The notes under the pieces are model-generated. The model had not been told where the DNA came from. It searched no databases and worked only from the letters and a program-made list of their open reading frames with translations. From assembly GCF_030542965.1 (NCBI RefSeq), contig NZ_JAUAOA010000005.1, forward strand, positions 114,938 through 178,937: DNA of 64,000 nucleotides, given 5' to 3'. The position numbers and the translations under genes were made by a program. Shown in pieces: positions 35,282-44,600 of this stretch (within the stretch, counting starts at the first letter, position 1; each line of letters starts with the position of its first letter). Origin of the DNA: Azotosporobacter soli. Its GTDB lineage: Bacteria > Bacillota > Negativicutes > SG130.

Positions 35282-36234
35282 ACACCATACTCCTTTAATT
35301 GTGCAGCAGCCTGCGCCAATACCTTAGCCTTGGCATCCGCCAACGATCCTTTTACCGTACAACCAGCAGCGCGATGATGCCCCCCGCCAGAAAAAGCGCG
35401 TGCAACCGCATTAACGTCAGCATTTTTCGAGCGCAGACTTACCCTTATAATTCCTGCTTCCGTCTCTTTGAATAAAGCCGCAATCTCAACGCCCTCGATG
35501 GCACGCGGATAATTGACAAACCCTTCCGTCGACTCCACTTTTCCCGCTAGCGACTGATCAACTGAGATAAATGCGATCTTTCCGTCCGCATAGATTTCAA
35601 GAGTGTCAAGTACCTTTCCCAGCACCGCTAAGGAGGCCGCCGTACGCGTTTCAACATTTTCGGCAATTTCCTTCGGTCTTGCTCCCCACTCGACTAGCGT
35701 CGCCGCAATCCGCAGCACAGCTGGACTCGTATTGGCATAACGGAAAAAACCGCAATCGGTAACAATTGCAGTATACAGGCACACAGCAATCTCCGCCGAC
35801 TTATCGCCCGGCACTAACGACTGGATCAAATGATAAACCAGTTCACCGGTTGCTGCCGCACTCGTATCAATCGCGCTCAGTTTTGCTGCAATCGTGTTTC
35901 CCAAATGATGGTCAATATTTATTGCCGTATCGTATGAACACTGGGCAACAATACCAATTCGGTGCCATTCGCCTGCATCCAAGACAACCAGGGCATCTAC
36001 CCGGTCGGTAAACAACGGTCTGCGGATTCTTTCCCAACCAGGCAAGAAACGGTACATTGCCGGGACTTCATCATCCAAAAGCATATGTACCGTTTTCCCC
36101 ATGGCCGCCAACTGATGATATAAAGCCAACATAGACCCCAAGCTATCACCATCGGGCTGTTGATGAGAAGTAACCGCAATCACCTGACATTGCTGCAGGC
36201 ACGCAGCAATGTTGATCAGTCGGTCCATCCCCAT
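35278..36234 (-). CDS. nrnA: DHH family bifunctional oligoribonuclease / pAp phosphatase
   Basis: NrnA degrades 2-5 nt RNA fragments and dephosphorylates pAp. The 318-aa protein has the DHH/DHHA1 set: TSHQQPDGDSLGSMLAL, VVLDAGEWHRIG, NIDHHLGNT, and the C-terminal DHHA1 motif FSGGGHHRAAGC. Its place between rbfA and truB is common in Clostridia and Negativicutes, while Bacillus has nrnA elsewhere. The ATG is 2 bp after rbfA; it overlaps truB by 4 bp. Confidence 0.93.
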   Translation of the reverse strand: MGMDRLINIAACLQQCQVIAVTSHQQPDGDSLGSMLALYHQLAAMGKTVHMLLDDEVPAMYRFLPGWERIRRPLFTDRVDALVVLDAGEWHRIGIVAQCSYDTAINIDHHLGNTIAAKLSAIDTSAAATGELVYHLIQSLVPGDKSAEIAVCLYTAIVTDCGFFRYANTSPAVLRIAATLVEWGARPKEIAENVETRTAASLAVLGKVLDTLEIYADGKIAFISVDQSLAGKVESTEGFVNYPRAIEGVEIAALFKETEAGIIRVSLRSKNADVNAVARAFSGGGHHRAAGCTVKGSLADAKAKVLAQAAAQLKEYGV

Positions 36235-36235
36235 A

Positions 36236-36592
36236 TTATTCTTTCCCCTCTTCTGTGTTGATTTTCAACAACAGTTCCTGAATACGGGTACTATAGTCCA
36301 ACGAAGTATCCAGATGCCATGTTAACTCAGGCGTCAAACGCATTCGCACACGTTTGCCAATTTCTGAACGCACATAACCAAGGCAACTCTGCAAGCCTTG
36401 CCAGGTATTGGCTTTTTGTTCATCACTCCCCATGAGGCTGACAAACACTTTTGCCTGCCTCAAATCACCCGTTATTTCAACGGTAGTAACCGTCACAAAA
36501 CCAATACGTGGATCCTTCACTTCAGTGAGGAGCATCTTGCTAATTTCCTGCTTAATCAATTCTTGTACTTTCTCAACTCGCACTTGTCCCAT
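36236..36592 (-). CDS. rbfA: 30S ribosome-binding factor RbfA
   Basis: RbfA is a small KH-fold protein acting late in 30S assembly and in the cold response. The 118-aa product fits the family: VEKVQELIKQEISKMLLTEV, KDPRIGFVTVTTVEIT, DLRQAKVFVSLMGS, LGYVRSEIGKRVRMRLTPEL. It lies directly between infB and nrnA. The DUF503 gene (ylxP) found between infB and rbfA in Bacillus is absent here. Confidence 0.96.
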   Translation of the reverse strand: MGQVRVEKVQELIKQEISKMLLTEVKDPRIGFVTVTTVEITGDLRQAKVFVSLMGSDEQKANTWQGLQSCLGYVRSEIGKRVRMRLTPELTWHLDTSLDYSTRIQELLLKINTEEGKE

Positions 36593-36613
36593 TATAATTC
36601 AACCGCTCTTTCT

Positions 36614-39334
36614 TTAAGCTTTGGGAGCTACTTCTTCCATTACGAAGGCTTCTAAGATATCGCCTTCCTTTAAATCGCGAAACTTGTCCAGCGTGATGCC
36701 GCATTCATAGCCGGTGGCTACTTCCTTGACGTCATCTTTGAAGCGGCGCAACGACTCTAATTCGCCTTCATGAACAACAACGCTGTCGCGCAAAACGCGA
36801 ACCTGGCTCTTGTTCGTTATTTTGCCTTCCAACACATAGCAACCGGCAATCAGCACCTTGGAAATCGTGAAGACTTGTCGCACTTCGACGCGCCCTTGAA
36901 TCACTTCCTTGAATTGCGGCGCCAACATTCCCGTCATCGCAGCTTCCACATCGTTCAAGGCTTCGTAAATAACGCGATAAGTACGGATGTCGATTTTTTC
37001 ATTATCCGCAGCTTTGCGCGAGTTCGCATCCGGACGCACGTTAAAACCAATGACTAAGGCATTGGAAGCCGAAGCCAGCATTACATCCGACTCATTGATT
37101 GCGCCGACGCCAGAATGAATCACATTGACGCGCACTTCTTTGTTGCCAGCCGTTTCATTCAGGCCGAGCAGCGATTGTCTAAGCGCTTCGACCGACCCTT
37201 GTACGTCAGCCTTGATGACAATGTTCAAGTCCTTTATATTGCCATCCTGAATCTGCTTGAACAGATCGTCAAGCGATACTTTTTGATTATGCGCCATTTC
37301 CTCTGTACGTTTTTTCGCCACACGTTTCTCTGCAACGCTTCTGGCAATGCGCTCTTCAACGCAAACCATTACGTCACCTGCAGCCGGAACATCGGTAAAG
37401 CCAAGTACTTCAACCGGCGTAGACGGTTCCGCTTTTTTCACTTTCTCGCCCCGGTCATTAACTAGCGCCTTTACTTTGCCAAACGCGGTTCCAGCCAGAA
37501 TCGTGTCGCCAATCCGCAATGTACCTTTTTGCACCAATACGGTAGCGACTGCGCCTCTACCCTTGTCAAGCTTCGCTTCAATGATAGTTCCCATCGCCGC
37601 CCGATTCGGATTCGCCTTCAACTCCTGAACTTCCGCTACCAGCAAAATCATTTCCAGCAACTCTTCAATACCATCACGTTTATGCGCCGATACCGGTACC
37701 ATAATCGTCTCGCCGCCCCACTCTTCGGGGATCAATCCATATTCGGACAACTGCTGCTTAACACGATCCGGGTTCGCTTCAACACGGTCCATCTTGTTGA
37801 TAGCAACAATAATTGAAACATTTGCCGATTTTGCATGATTGATGGCTTCAATCGTTTGCGGCATTACGCCATCATCCGCTGCAACAACCAGAATCGCAAT
37901 ATCGGTTACCTGAGCTCCGCGTGCACGCATCGCCGTAAACGCTTCATGCCCAGGCGTATCGAGAAAGACAATTTTCTTGCCTTTGCACATAACTTGGTAA
38001 GCACCGATATGTTGCGTGATTCCGCCCGCTTCCTGCGAAGTTACTGCAACGCGCGTTTGACGGATCGCATCAAGTAGCGACGTTTTGCCATGGTCAACGT
38101 GCCCCATTACGGTAACGACCGGAGAACGCGGCATCAGGCTCTTAGGATCATCTTCAATCTCAGCTACTTCCGTCGGATCCTCTTCCGGAGGAAGCGCTTC
38201 AACTGTTACCTGAAATTCAGCAGCCAAGATTTCTGCCGTGTCATAATCCACTTCCTGATTGATTGTAACCATGATGCCAAGCATCAGGAACTTTTTAATA
38301 ACTTCCGCTACTTCACGGCTCATTTTGACGGCCAATTCCTTAACCGTGATACTTTCGGCAATTTTTATATGCTTCGGTCTGATCGGTTCCGGTTTCGGAG
38401 TCGTCATCTGCGGTGCATGACCGCCGCGACCGCCGCGTCTTTGGTTGCCGCCCTGCTGACCAGGACGACCGCCGGTATTATTGCGCCGCTGGTTATTCCA
38501 ACCGCCAGGACCGCCGCCCTGACCTTGAGGGCGTTGGCCGCCCTGGCCTTGCGGACGTTGTTGGAAGCCGCCTTGTTGGCCACCTTGCCCTTGCGGACGT
38601 TGTTGGAAGCCGCCTTGTTGGCCACCTTGCCCTTGCGGACGTTGTTGGAAGTTGCCTTGCTGAGCGCCTTGGCCTTGCGGACGTTGTTGGAAGCCGCCTT
38701 GCTGGCCGCCTTGTCCTTGCGGACGTTGCTGGAAGCCGCCTTGCTGACCGCCTTGGCCTTGCGGACGTTGTTGGAAGCCGCCTTGCTGGCCGCCTTGTCC
38801 TTGCGGACGTTGCTGGAAGCCGCCTTGCTGACCGCCTTGGCCTTGCGGACGTTGTTGGAAGTTGCCTTGCTGACCGCCTTGGCCTTGCGGACGTTGTTGG
38901 AAGTTGCCTTGCTGACCGCCTTGGCCTTGCGGACGTTGTTGGAAGTTGCCTTGCTGACCGCCTTGGCCTTGCGGACGTTGTTGGAAGCCGCCTTGCTGAC
39001 CGCCTTGGCCTTGCGGACGTTGTTGGAAGTTGCCTTGCGAACGCTGCTGTTGACCAGGCAACGCTTGAGCCGTCTGTCCTTGCAGCTGCGCTGCCGGCGC
39101 ATTGGTTGCAGGTCGAGCCGGAGCTGGCGTTACTGCCGGCTTAGCTTTTTCTTCGCTAGGGGCTACGCTTCCCGTCTTATGGGCAAAAGTCCGATCTATC
39201 ACTTTTTTGGCCTCTTCCTCTACGCTACTCATGTGGTTTTTTGCCACAATACTATTGCGTGCTAAAATGTCAATAATCACTTTGCTGGTTGTATCATAGT
39301 CTTTTGCTAATTCATACACTCTGTATTTAGACAT
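36614..39334 (-). CDS. infB: Translation initiation factor IF-2 with a long Q/G/R-rich repeat linker
   Basis: IF-2 is the GTPase that brings initiator tRNA to the ribosome. The 906-aa protein has an N-terminal IF2N domain ([20 protein letters not shown]), an Ala/Pro linker, then from residue 101 twelve copies of a 14-residue repeat ([14 protein letters not shown] or [14 protein letters not shown]), a second IF2N domain ([20 protein letters not shown]), and the G domain with [22 protein letters not shown] and NKMD, followed by domains II-IV. The ATG has GGAGGTGG. The conserved core is normal; only the linker is unusual. Confidence 0.97.
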   Translation of the reverse strand: MSKYRVYELAKDYDTTSKVIIDILARNSIVAKNHMSSVEEEAKKVIDRTFAHKTGSVAPSEEKAKPAVTPAPARPATNAPAAQLQGQTAQALPGQQQRSQGNFQQRPQGQGGQQGGFQQRPQGQGGQQGNFQQRPQGQGGQQGNFQQRPQGQGGQQGNFQQRPQGQGGQQGGFQQRPQGQGGQQGGFQQRPQGQGGQQGGFQQRPQGQGGQQGGFQQRPQGQGAQQGNFQQRPQGQGGQQGGFQQRPQGQGGQQGGFQQRPQGQGGQRPQGQGGGPGGWNNQRRNNTGGRPGQQGGNQRRGGRGGHAPQMTTPKPEPIRPKHIKIAESITVKELAVKMSREVAEVIKKFLMLGIMVTINQEVDYDTAEILAAEFQVTVEALPPEEDPTEVAEIEDDPKSLMPRSPVVTVMGHVDHGKTSLLDAIRQTRVAVTSQEAGGITQHIGAYQVMCKGKKIVFLDTPGHEAFTAMRARGAQVTDIAILVVAADDGVMPQTIEAINHAKSANVSIIVAINKMDRVEANPDRVKQQLSEYGLIPEEWGGETIMVPVSAHKRDGIEELLEMILLVAEVQELKANPNRAAMGTIIEAKLDKGRGAVATVLVQKGTLRIGDTILAGTAFGKVKALVNDRGEKVKKAEPSTPVEVLGFTDVPAAGDVMVCVEERIARSVAEKRVAKKRTEEMAHNQKVSLDDLFKQIQDGNIKDLNIVIKADVQGSVEALRQSLLGLNETAGNKEVRVNVIHSGVGAINESDVMLASASNALVIGFNVRPDANSRKAADNEKIDIRTYRVIYEALNDVEAAMTGMLAPQFKEVIQGRVEVRQVFTISKVLIAGCYVLEGKITNKSQVRVLRDSVVVHEGELESLRRFKDDVKEVATGYECGITLDKFRDLKEGDILEAFVMEEVAPKA
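38534..39034 (-). repeat. Twelve 42-bp tandem repeats inside infB
   Basis: The unit reads on the plus strand approximately TTGCGGACGTTGTTGGAAGC then CGCCTTGCTGACCGCCTTGGCC, and differs by single bases between copies (Asn/Gly at the second codon, GGC/GGA synonymous changes, one Gly-to-Ala). It codes for 14 residues per copy; the last copy is truncated by one Gln and leads into [12 protein letters not shown]. High identity between copies suggests recent expansion and length variation by slippage or recombination. Confidence 0.97.
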
Positions 39335-39350
39335 TCATCCACCTCCACTG

Positions 39351-39668
39351 TCATGATCCGGCTAATATCTTTGCCATTGCCCGACCAAAACCTTCATCAT
39401 TTATTCCCACTGCGGCTCGATACTGTTTTCCAACAGCTTGCCCCAGATCTTCCTTAGTCAGAACCACATGCCACTCGATCCGGCAAGCTTCTGCCAAATG
39501 GCTGTATTTTTCACATGTATTTTCAGCTGCATCCGCTGCAATTAAGAGCAGCTTAATTTTTCGGTCGCGCAACGCCTTTTCGATCACCTGATCGCCCGAG
39601 ATGATCCGCCCTGCTTTTTGTGCAAGCCCCAATAGAGACATGAGTTTAACCGTTTGCTGTGCCGTCAC
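39351..39668 (-). CDS. rplGA: Ribosomal L7Ae-family protein (YlxQ / RplGA)
   Basis: The 105-aa protein has the L7Ae/L30e/S12e fold signature: LLGLAQKAGRIISGDQVIEKAL, KLLLIAADAAENT, and a late LGQAVGKQYRAAVGI. Members bind kink-turn RNA; the exact RNA partner of YlxQ is not fixed. The gene overlaps rnpM by 4 bp and lies between rnpM and infB, as in Bacillus. Confidence 0.9.
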   Translation of the reverse strand: MTAQQTVKLMSLLGLAQKAGRIISGDQVIEKALRDRKIKLLLIAADAAENTCEKYSHLAEACRIEWHVVLTKEDLGQAVGKQYRAAVGINDEGFGRAMAKILAGS

Positions 39669-39931
39669 TGTAAGATTCCCGTCCGCAGCGCTTCATATAC
39701 TGTTGGCTCAATTGCTTTATGCAGCGCCTTTTCCAAACGTTTTTCTTTGACTGCTTTTTCCAGACATGCGACATCGCGGCAGACATAAGCTCCTCTGCCC
39801 GATTTTTTCCCGGTAACGTCAAGTTCAACCATCTCTTCCGGAGTCCGTACAACACGCATCAATTCACGTTTAGCCTTCATTTGCTGACAGCCAACACACA
39901 TGCGTTGCGGAATTTTTTTTATTCCCGCCAT
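39665..39931 (-). CDS. rnpM: RNase P modulator RnpM (YlxR)
   Basis: The 88-aa YlxR protein has the signature RMCVGCQQMKAKRELMRVVR, then DVTGKKSGRGAYVCRDVACL. Recent work on B. subtilis YlxR describes it as an RNA-binding modulator of RNase P. The paired Cys near the N-terminus and in the Y-V-C segment are conserved in the family. It sits 2 bp after nusA and overlaps the L7Ae-family gene by 4 bp. Confidence 0.93.
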   Translation of the reverse strand: MAGIKKIPQRMCVGCQQMKAKRELMRVVRTPEEMVELDVTGKKSGRGAYVCRDVACLEKAVKEKRLEKALHKAIEPTVYEALRTGILQ

Positions 39932-39933
39932 GC

Positions 39934-40977
39934 TCAGCCCTCCGTTCTTGCCTGACTTTCACTTTTGATATCAATTTTCCATCCGGTTAGCTTAGCAGCC
40001 AGCCTCGCATTCTGTCCCTCTTTACCGATTGCCAGCGACAATTGATAATCCGGCACGATCACTTGAGAAATCTTTTCAACCTCATTAACTTCAACGTTAA
40101 CAACTTTAGCAGGGCTCAAGGCATTGGCAATGTACTTTGCCGGATCGGTATTCCATTTAACGATATCTATTTTCTCACCACGAAGTTCATTGACGATGGC
40201 CTGAACCCGCACACCCTTATGACCGACACACGAGCCTACCGGGTCCACGTTTTCATCACGTGAATAGACGGCAATCTTAGAGCGAGCCCCCGGTTCTCTC
40301 GCCACCGACTTAATCTCCACCACGCCATCATGAATCTCTGGGACTTCCAATTCAAACAAGCGCTTCAAGAGCCCTGGGTGTGTACGCGATACTAGAATTT
40401 GCGGCCCTTTTGTCGTTTTTTTCACTTCAATTATATAAGATTTGACGCGTTCGCCATGTTTATAAACTTCGCCAGGAATTTGTTCCGACGGCGCCAAAAT
40501 AGCTTCCGCTTTGCCTAAATCAATATATACATTCTTTTGTTCAATGCGCTGTACTATGCCCGTTAAGATATCGCTTTCCCGGTTAGAAAACTCTTCATAA
40601 ATGATACCCCGCTCTGCTTCCCGGATTCGCTGCACAACAACCTGTTTCGCAGTCTGCGCAGCAATACGACCAAAATCTTTCGGAGTAACTTCTATTTCGA
40701 CGACATCTTCAACCTCATAACGCACATCACTTTTTCGCGCTTCCAACAATTCAATCTCCAGGCGGGCATCATTCACTTCTTCAACGACTGTCTTGCGCGC
40801 AAAAACATGAATTTCTCCCGTCATTCGATCCAATGATACCCTGACATTTTGAACCGCGCCAAAATTTCGCTTATAAGCCGAAATCAGAGCCGCCTCGACT
40901 GCATCAAACAGCACTTCCGGAGCAATCCCTTTTTCCTTCCCCAATTGTTCAAAAGCTTGCATGAATTCTGCGTTCAC
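39934..40977 (-). CDS. nusA: Transcription termination/antitermination protein NusA
   Basis: NusA binds RNA polymerase and modulates pausing, termination and antitermination. The 347-aa protein has the NusA N-terminal domain (EFMQAFEQLGKEKGI, LISAYKRNFG), an S1 domain (ILTGIVQRIEQKNVYIDLGK), and two KH domains (DPVGSCVGHKGVRVQAIVNE and LAIGKEGQNARLAAKLTGWK). It lacks the acidic C-terminal repeats of the E. coli protein, as usual in Firmicutes. The start is GTG with an AGGAGG ribosome binding site. Confidence 0.97.
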   Translation of the reverse strand: MNAEFMQAFEQLGKEKGIAPEVLFDAVEAALISAYKRNFGAVQNVRVSLDRMTGEIHVFARKTVVEEVNDARLEIELLEARKSDVRYEVEDVVEIEVTPKDFGRIAAQTAKQVVVQRIREAERGIIYEEFSNRESDILTGIVQRIEQKNVYIDLGKAEAILAPSEQIPGEVYKHGERVKSYIIEVKKTTKGPQILVSRTHPGLLKRLFELEVPEIHDGVVEIKSVAREPGARSKIAVYSRDENVDPVGSCVGHKGVRVQAIVNELRGEKIDIVKWNTDPAKYIANALSPAKVVNVEVNEVEKISQVIVPDYQLSLAIGKEGQNARLAAKLTGWKIDIKSESQARTEG

Positions 40978-41014
40978 TTACATTCCTCCTGCATGAAAAT
41001 AACTTTACGCCGTA

Positions 41015-41473
41015 TTAAAACTCGAGGTGCAATCGAATCAGCGATACTTTTTCCCGCGGTATTCTAATTGTTTCCCCGTCTACGTCCAAAACGATGTTCC
41101 CAGCCTCAAGGCCGTGCAATTTTCCGATCCACTGTTTGCGTCCCTCAATCGGCGCAAACGTGTTCATTTCCACCATACTTCCCGCATGCCGTACAAAATC
41201 GCGCTCTTTCTTCAAAGCGCGATCAAGTCCAGGCGATGAAACTTCGAGATAATAGCTGTCCGTAATTGGATCGGCTGCATCCAATTTGTCTTCCAGCGCT
41301 GAACTAACAGCTTGGCAGTCCTCGATCTCCAAGCCGCCCTCCTTGTCAAGGAAAATGCGCAGATACCAGTCACGCTCCTTGACATACTCGACGTCCACCA
41401 ACTCAAGCGCGGTATCGCGGATGATTTCAAGCACAAAACCTTCCACTAACGCCTCAATTTCCATCTTGGCCAT
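41015..41473 (-). CDS. rimP: Ribosome maturation factor RimP
   Basis: RimP assists 30S subunit maturation. From ATG 41473 the 152-aa protein has IRDTALELVDVEYVKERD, LRIFLDKEGGLEIEDCQAVS, and YYLEVSSPGLDRALKKERDF, the standard family motifs. A frame extending to 41584 is rejected: its first codon lies inside the -10 box of the promoter. The ribosome binding site is GGAGGG. It is the first gene of the nusA operon. Confidence 0.95.
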   Translation of the reverse strand: MAKMEIEALVEGFVLEIIRDTALELVDVEYVKERDWYLRIFLDKEGGLEIEDCQAVSSALEDKLDAADPITDSYYLEVSSPGLDRALKKERDFVRHAGSMVEMNTFAPIEGRKQWIGKLHGLEAGNIVLDVDGETIRIPREKVSLIRLHLEF

Positions 41474-41521
41474 AGGCTTCCCTCCATTCATTGTAATAGT
41501 TTGAAGAACACATACGATGAA

Positions 41522-41546
41522 AGAGTGGGTTGGATACCCACTCTTC
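41522..41546 (-). terminator. Hairpin in the rimP-nusA operon leader
   Basis: A 9-bp perfect stem AAGAGTGGG/CCCACTCTT with a 7-nt loop lies downstream of the rimP promoter and 49 bp before the rimP start, followed by only TTT then CATC. It may act as a weak attenuator or stop read-through from polC. Function is uncertain. Confidence 0.5.
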
Positions 41547-41582
41547 GCAAACGACACTCTAAGTAAATTATTACTGTAGTCC

Positions 41583-41611
41583 ATTATAGCACCAGTGTTT
41601 TTTTTTTACAA
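41583..41611 (-). promoter_or_regulatory. Sigma-A type promoter of the rimP-nusA-infB operon
   Basis: TTGTAA (41606-41611 on the minus strand) and a perfect TATAAT (41583-41588) are separated by 17 bp. The spacer starts with a run of eight A, which may bend the DNA. Confidence 0.72.
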
Positions 41612-41617
41612 TAGACT

Positions 41618-44600
41618 TTAGCCAAACAATATCATTTGATCCGTTTCCAGCATTCCGTCCAAGCAACCATGCTGACGCAGCACCTCGATCACGGTTTTGG
41701 AAACGCGTGAGCGATTGCGTAAATCTTCAATTGAAGAAAAGACATGCCCTTCACGCGCTGCCGCAATATTGATTGCAGCATTGTCGCCGACGCCCTGCAG
41801 CGCAGCCAGCGGTGGCAGCAGCCCTTCTTCCACAATCAGAAATTTGGTCGCATCCGATTGATAGAGATCAACTTTACGGAACGAAAAACCACGCAAATAC
41901 ATTTCCAGAGCAATCTCAAAGATCGTCTGCAATCCCTTCTCTTTCGGACTGATTGTATTTCCCATGCTTTCGAATTCAGCCAATTTACTGCGCAGAACGT
42001 CCTTGCCCTGCACAATCAAATCGGCATCGAATTCCGTAGCTCTGACGCTGCAATAGGCTGCATAAAAGGCCTTAGGATAATGAACTTTGCAGTAAGCAAT
42101 TCGAAATGCCATCATCACATAGGCCACTGCATGCGCTTTTGGAAACATATATTTGATCTTCTGACATGATTCCACATACCATTCCGGCACATTTTTTTCA
42201 CGCATCTTTGCAACATCGTCCGGCTTCACCCCCTTGCCTTTGCGCACACTTTCCATTATTTTAAATGCCGTTTGCGGCTCTAACCCTTTATGAATCAGAT
42301 ACACCATGATGTCATCGCGCGCCGAAATCGCTTCCGACAATTTCGCCGTGCCTTCTTTGATCAAATCCTGCGCATTGTTTAGCCAGACGTCTGTTCCGTG
42401 CGAAAATCCGCTGATTCGCACCAGTTCGCTAAACTGCTTTGGCAGCGTGTCTTCGAGCATTTGGCGTACGAACTTTGTCCCAAACTCCGGTATCCCAAAG
42501 GTGGCAACCGGGCTACCAAGATCGGCAGCCTTGATTCCCAGCGCATCGGTACTGGAAAACAGACTCATCGTCGCTTGATCATCAAACGGCAACGTCTTGG
42601 CATCAACACCGGTCAAATCTTCCAGCATCCGGATCATCGTTGGATCGTCATGTCCGAGGATGTCAAGTTTAACCAGACGTCCACTGATCGAATGGTAATC
42701 AAAGTGCGTCGTAATCGTTCCTGAATCTTTGTCATCTGCCGGACGTTGTATCGGCGTAAAATGATGCACGTCCATATCACGCGGCACAACCATAATCCCG
42801 CCTGGATGCTGACCTGTCGTACGCTTGACCCCGGTACAACCGGAAATCAAGGAGTTGATGTGCGCATTGCGCGGCGTAATCCCTTTTTCCGAAAAGTAGT
42901 TTTTCACATACCCATAGGCTGTCTTATCGGCAATCGTTGCAATAGTCCCCGCCTTGAACACGTTATCCTTGCCAAACAATTCTTCCGTGTATTTATGCGC
43001 TATCCCCTGGTATTCACCGGAAAAATTGAGATCGATATCCGGCACCTTCTCGCCGAAAAAGCCCATAAATACGGCAAACGGAATATCATGGCCATCTTTG
43101 ATCATTCGAGTGCCGCAACGCGGGCAGTCTTTATCCGGTAAATCGAATCCGCCGCCATAGGTGCCATCCGTGATGAACTCACTGTGTTTGCATTGACCGC
43201 AGCGCCAATGCGGCGGCAACGGATTCACTTCTGTAATATCCGTCATCGTCGCAACAAACGACGAACCGACCGAACCTCGCGAACCTACAAGATAACCATC
43301 GTCAAGCGATTTCTTTACCAGTTTGTGTGCGATCAGATATAGCACGGCAAAACCATTATTGATAATCGCATCCATCTCGTATTTGAGTCGTGCAGCGACT
43401 ATCTCCGGCAGCGGCGTGCCATACATGGATTCCGCCTTATTCGTCGCCATATTGCGGATATCGTCTTCCGCCCCGGGTATTTCGGGCGAATAAAGTTCAT
43501 CCGGAATCGGTTTTATCGCATCAACTAGAGCCGCCACCTGGCGTGGATTTTCAATTACGACCTCTTGCGCCTTAGCGGCGCCGAGATAAGCGAACTCTTT
43601 CAGCATTTCCTCGGTTGTTCTAAAATAGAGCGGCGGTTGGTGGTCTGCATCAGAAAAGCCTTTACCCGCCATCAAAATGCGACGGTACACTTCATCTTCC
43701 GGATTCAGAAAGTGAACATCGCAGGTTGCCACGACCAGTTTGCCCAGCTTTTCCCCAAGCTGGCAAACCTTGCGATTTACATTGCGCAGCGCTTCTTCAT
43801 TCGCAACCATTTTTTCGCGCAGCATAAATTCATTGTTCAAGATCGGTTGAATCTCTAAATAATCGTAGAATTCAGCAATCTCTTCCAGTTCAGTGTCTGA
43901 AGCACCGCGTAAAATTGCTTGGATCAGTTCACCCGCTTCACAAGCGGAGCCCAGCAACAAACCATCACGGTACTCTTTTAAAATTGTGCGTGGGATCTTT
44001 GGGGTACGATGCAGATATTTCAAATGCGACAACGACACCAAACGATATAAATTACGCAAGCCCACACTGTTTTTGGCCAAAATAATAATATGGCGCGCTC
44101 GCGTAATGTCATCGTCAAACAGATAGCCTTCCATCCCATAAATAACTTTAATGCCTGCTTTTGCAGCAGCATCATGCGCTTCAGGAAACGCTTGAACCAC
44201 GCCATGATCAGTAATTGCCACCGCCTCATGCCCCCACTTGATCGCCGTCTGAATCAGTTGTTTAGCGGAAACAACCGCATCCATATTGCTCATTCGAGTA
44301 TGCGCGTGCAATTCCACCCTTTTTATTTCCGCTTCATCCGTTCGGTTTCCCGTCATTTCCATTCGACACATGCTGTCCGCATACATGACAAGTTCATTGC
44401 TGTATTTATCAAACTGCACGGTTCCCTTGGCCTTTACCGCCATACCAGTCTTCAGGTTTGCAGAAACCTTATCAAAGGCATCTTTATCCTTATCTTCAAA
44501 AAACACTTTGCCGCTCAAACCGCCCGTGACGTCGCCGATATCAAACGTCAACAAAAAGCGCCCGGAGCGTAACGTGCGAAAATCCAAATTCAGCAGTTGT

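Noticed and set aside
38534..39034. Regularly spaced repeats resembling a CRISPR array
   Set aside because: The units are contiguous 42-bp coding repeats without unique spacers and are in frame with IF-2.
38090..39265. Long plus-strand open frames (up to 391 codons) and a second minus-strand frame across the infB repeats
   Set aside because: They are shadows of the in-frame 42-bp repeats, have repetitive Leu/Ala- or Ser/Lys-rich products, no ribosome binding sites, and lie within the well-supported infB.
41474..41584. N-terminal extension of rimP
   Set aside because: The first codon overlaps the -10 box of the promoter and the added residues match nothing in RimP.
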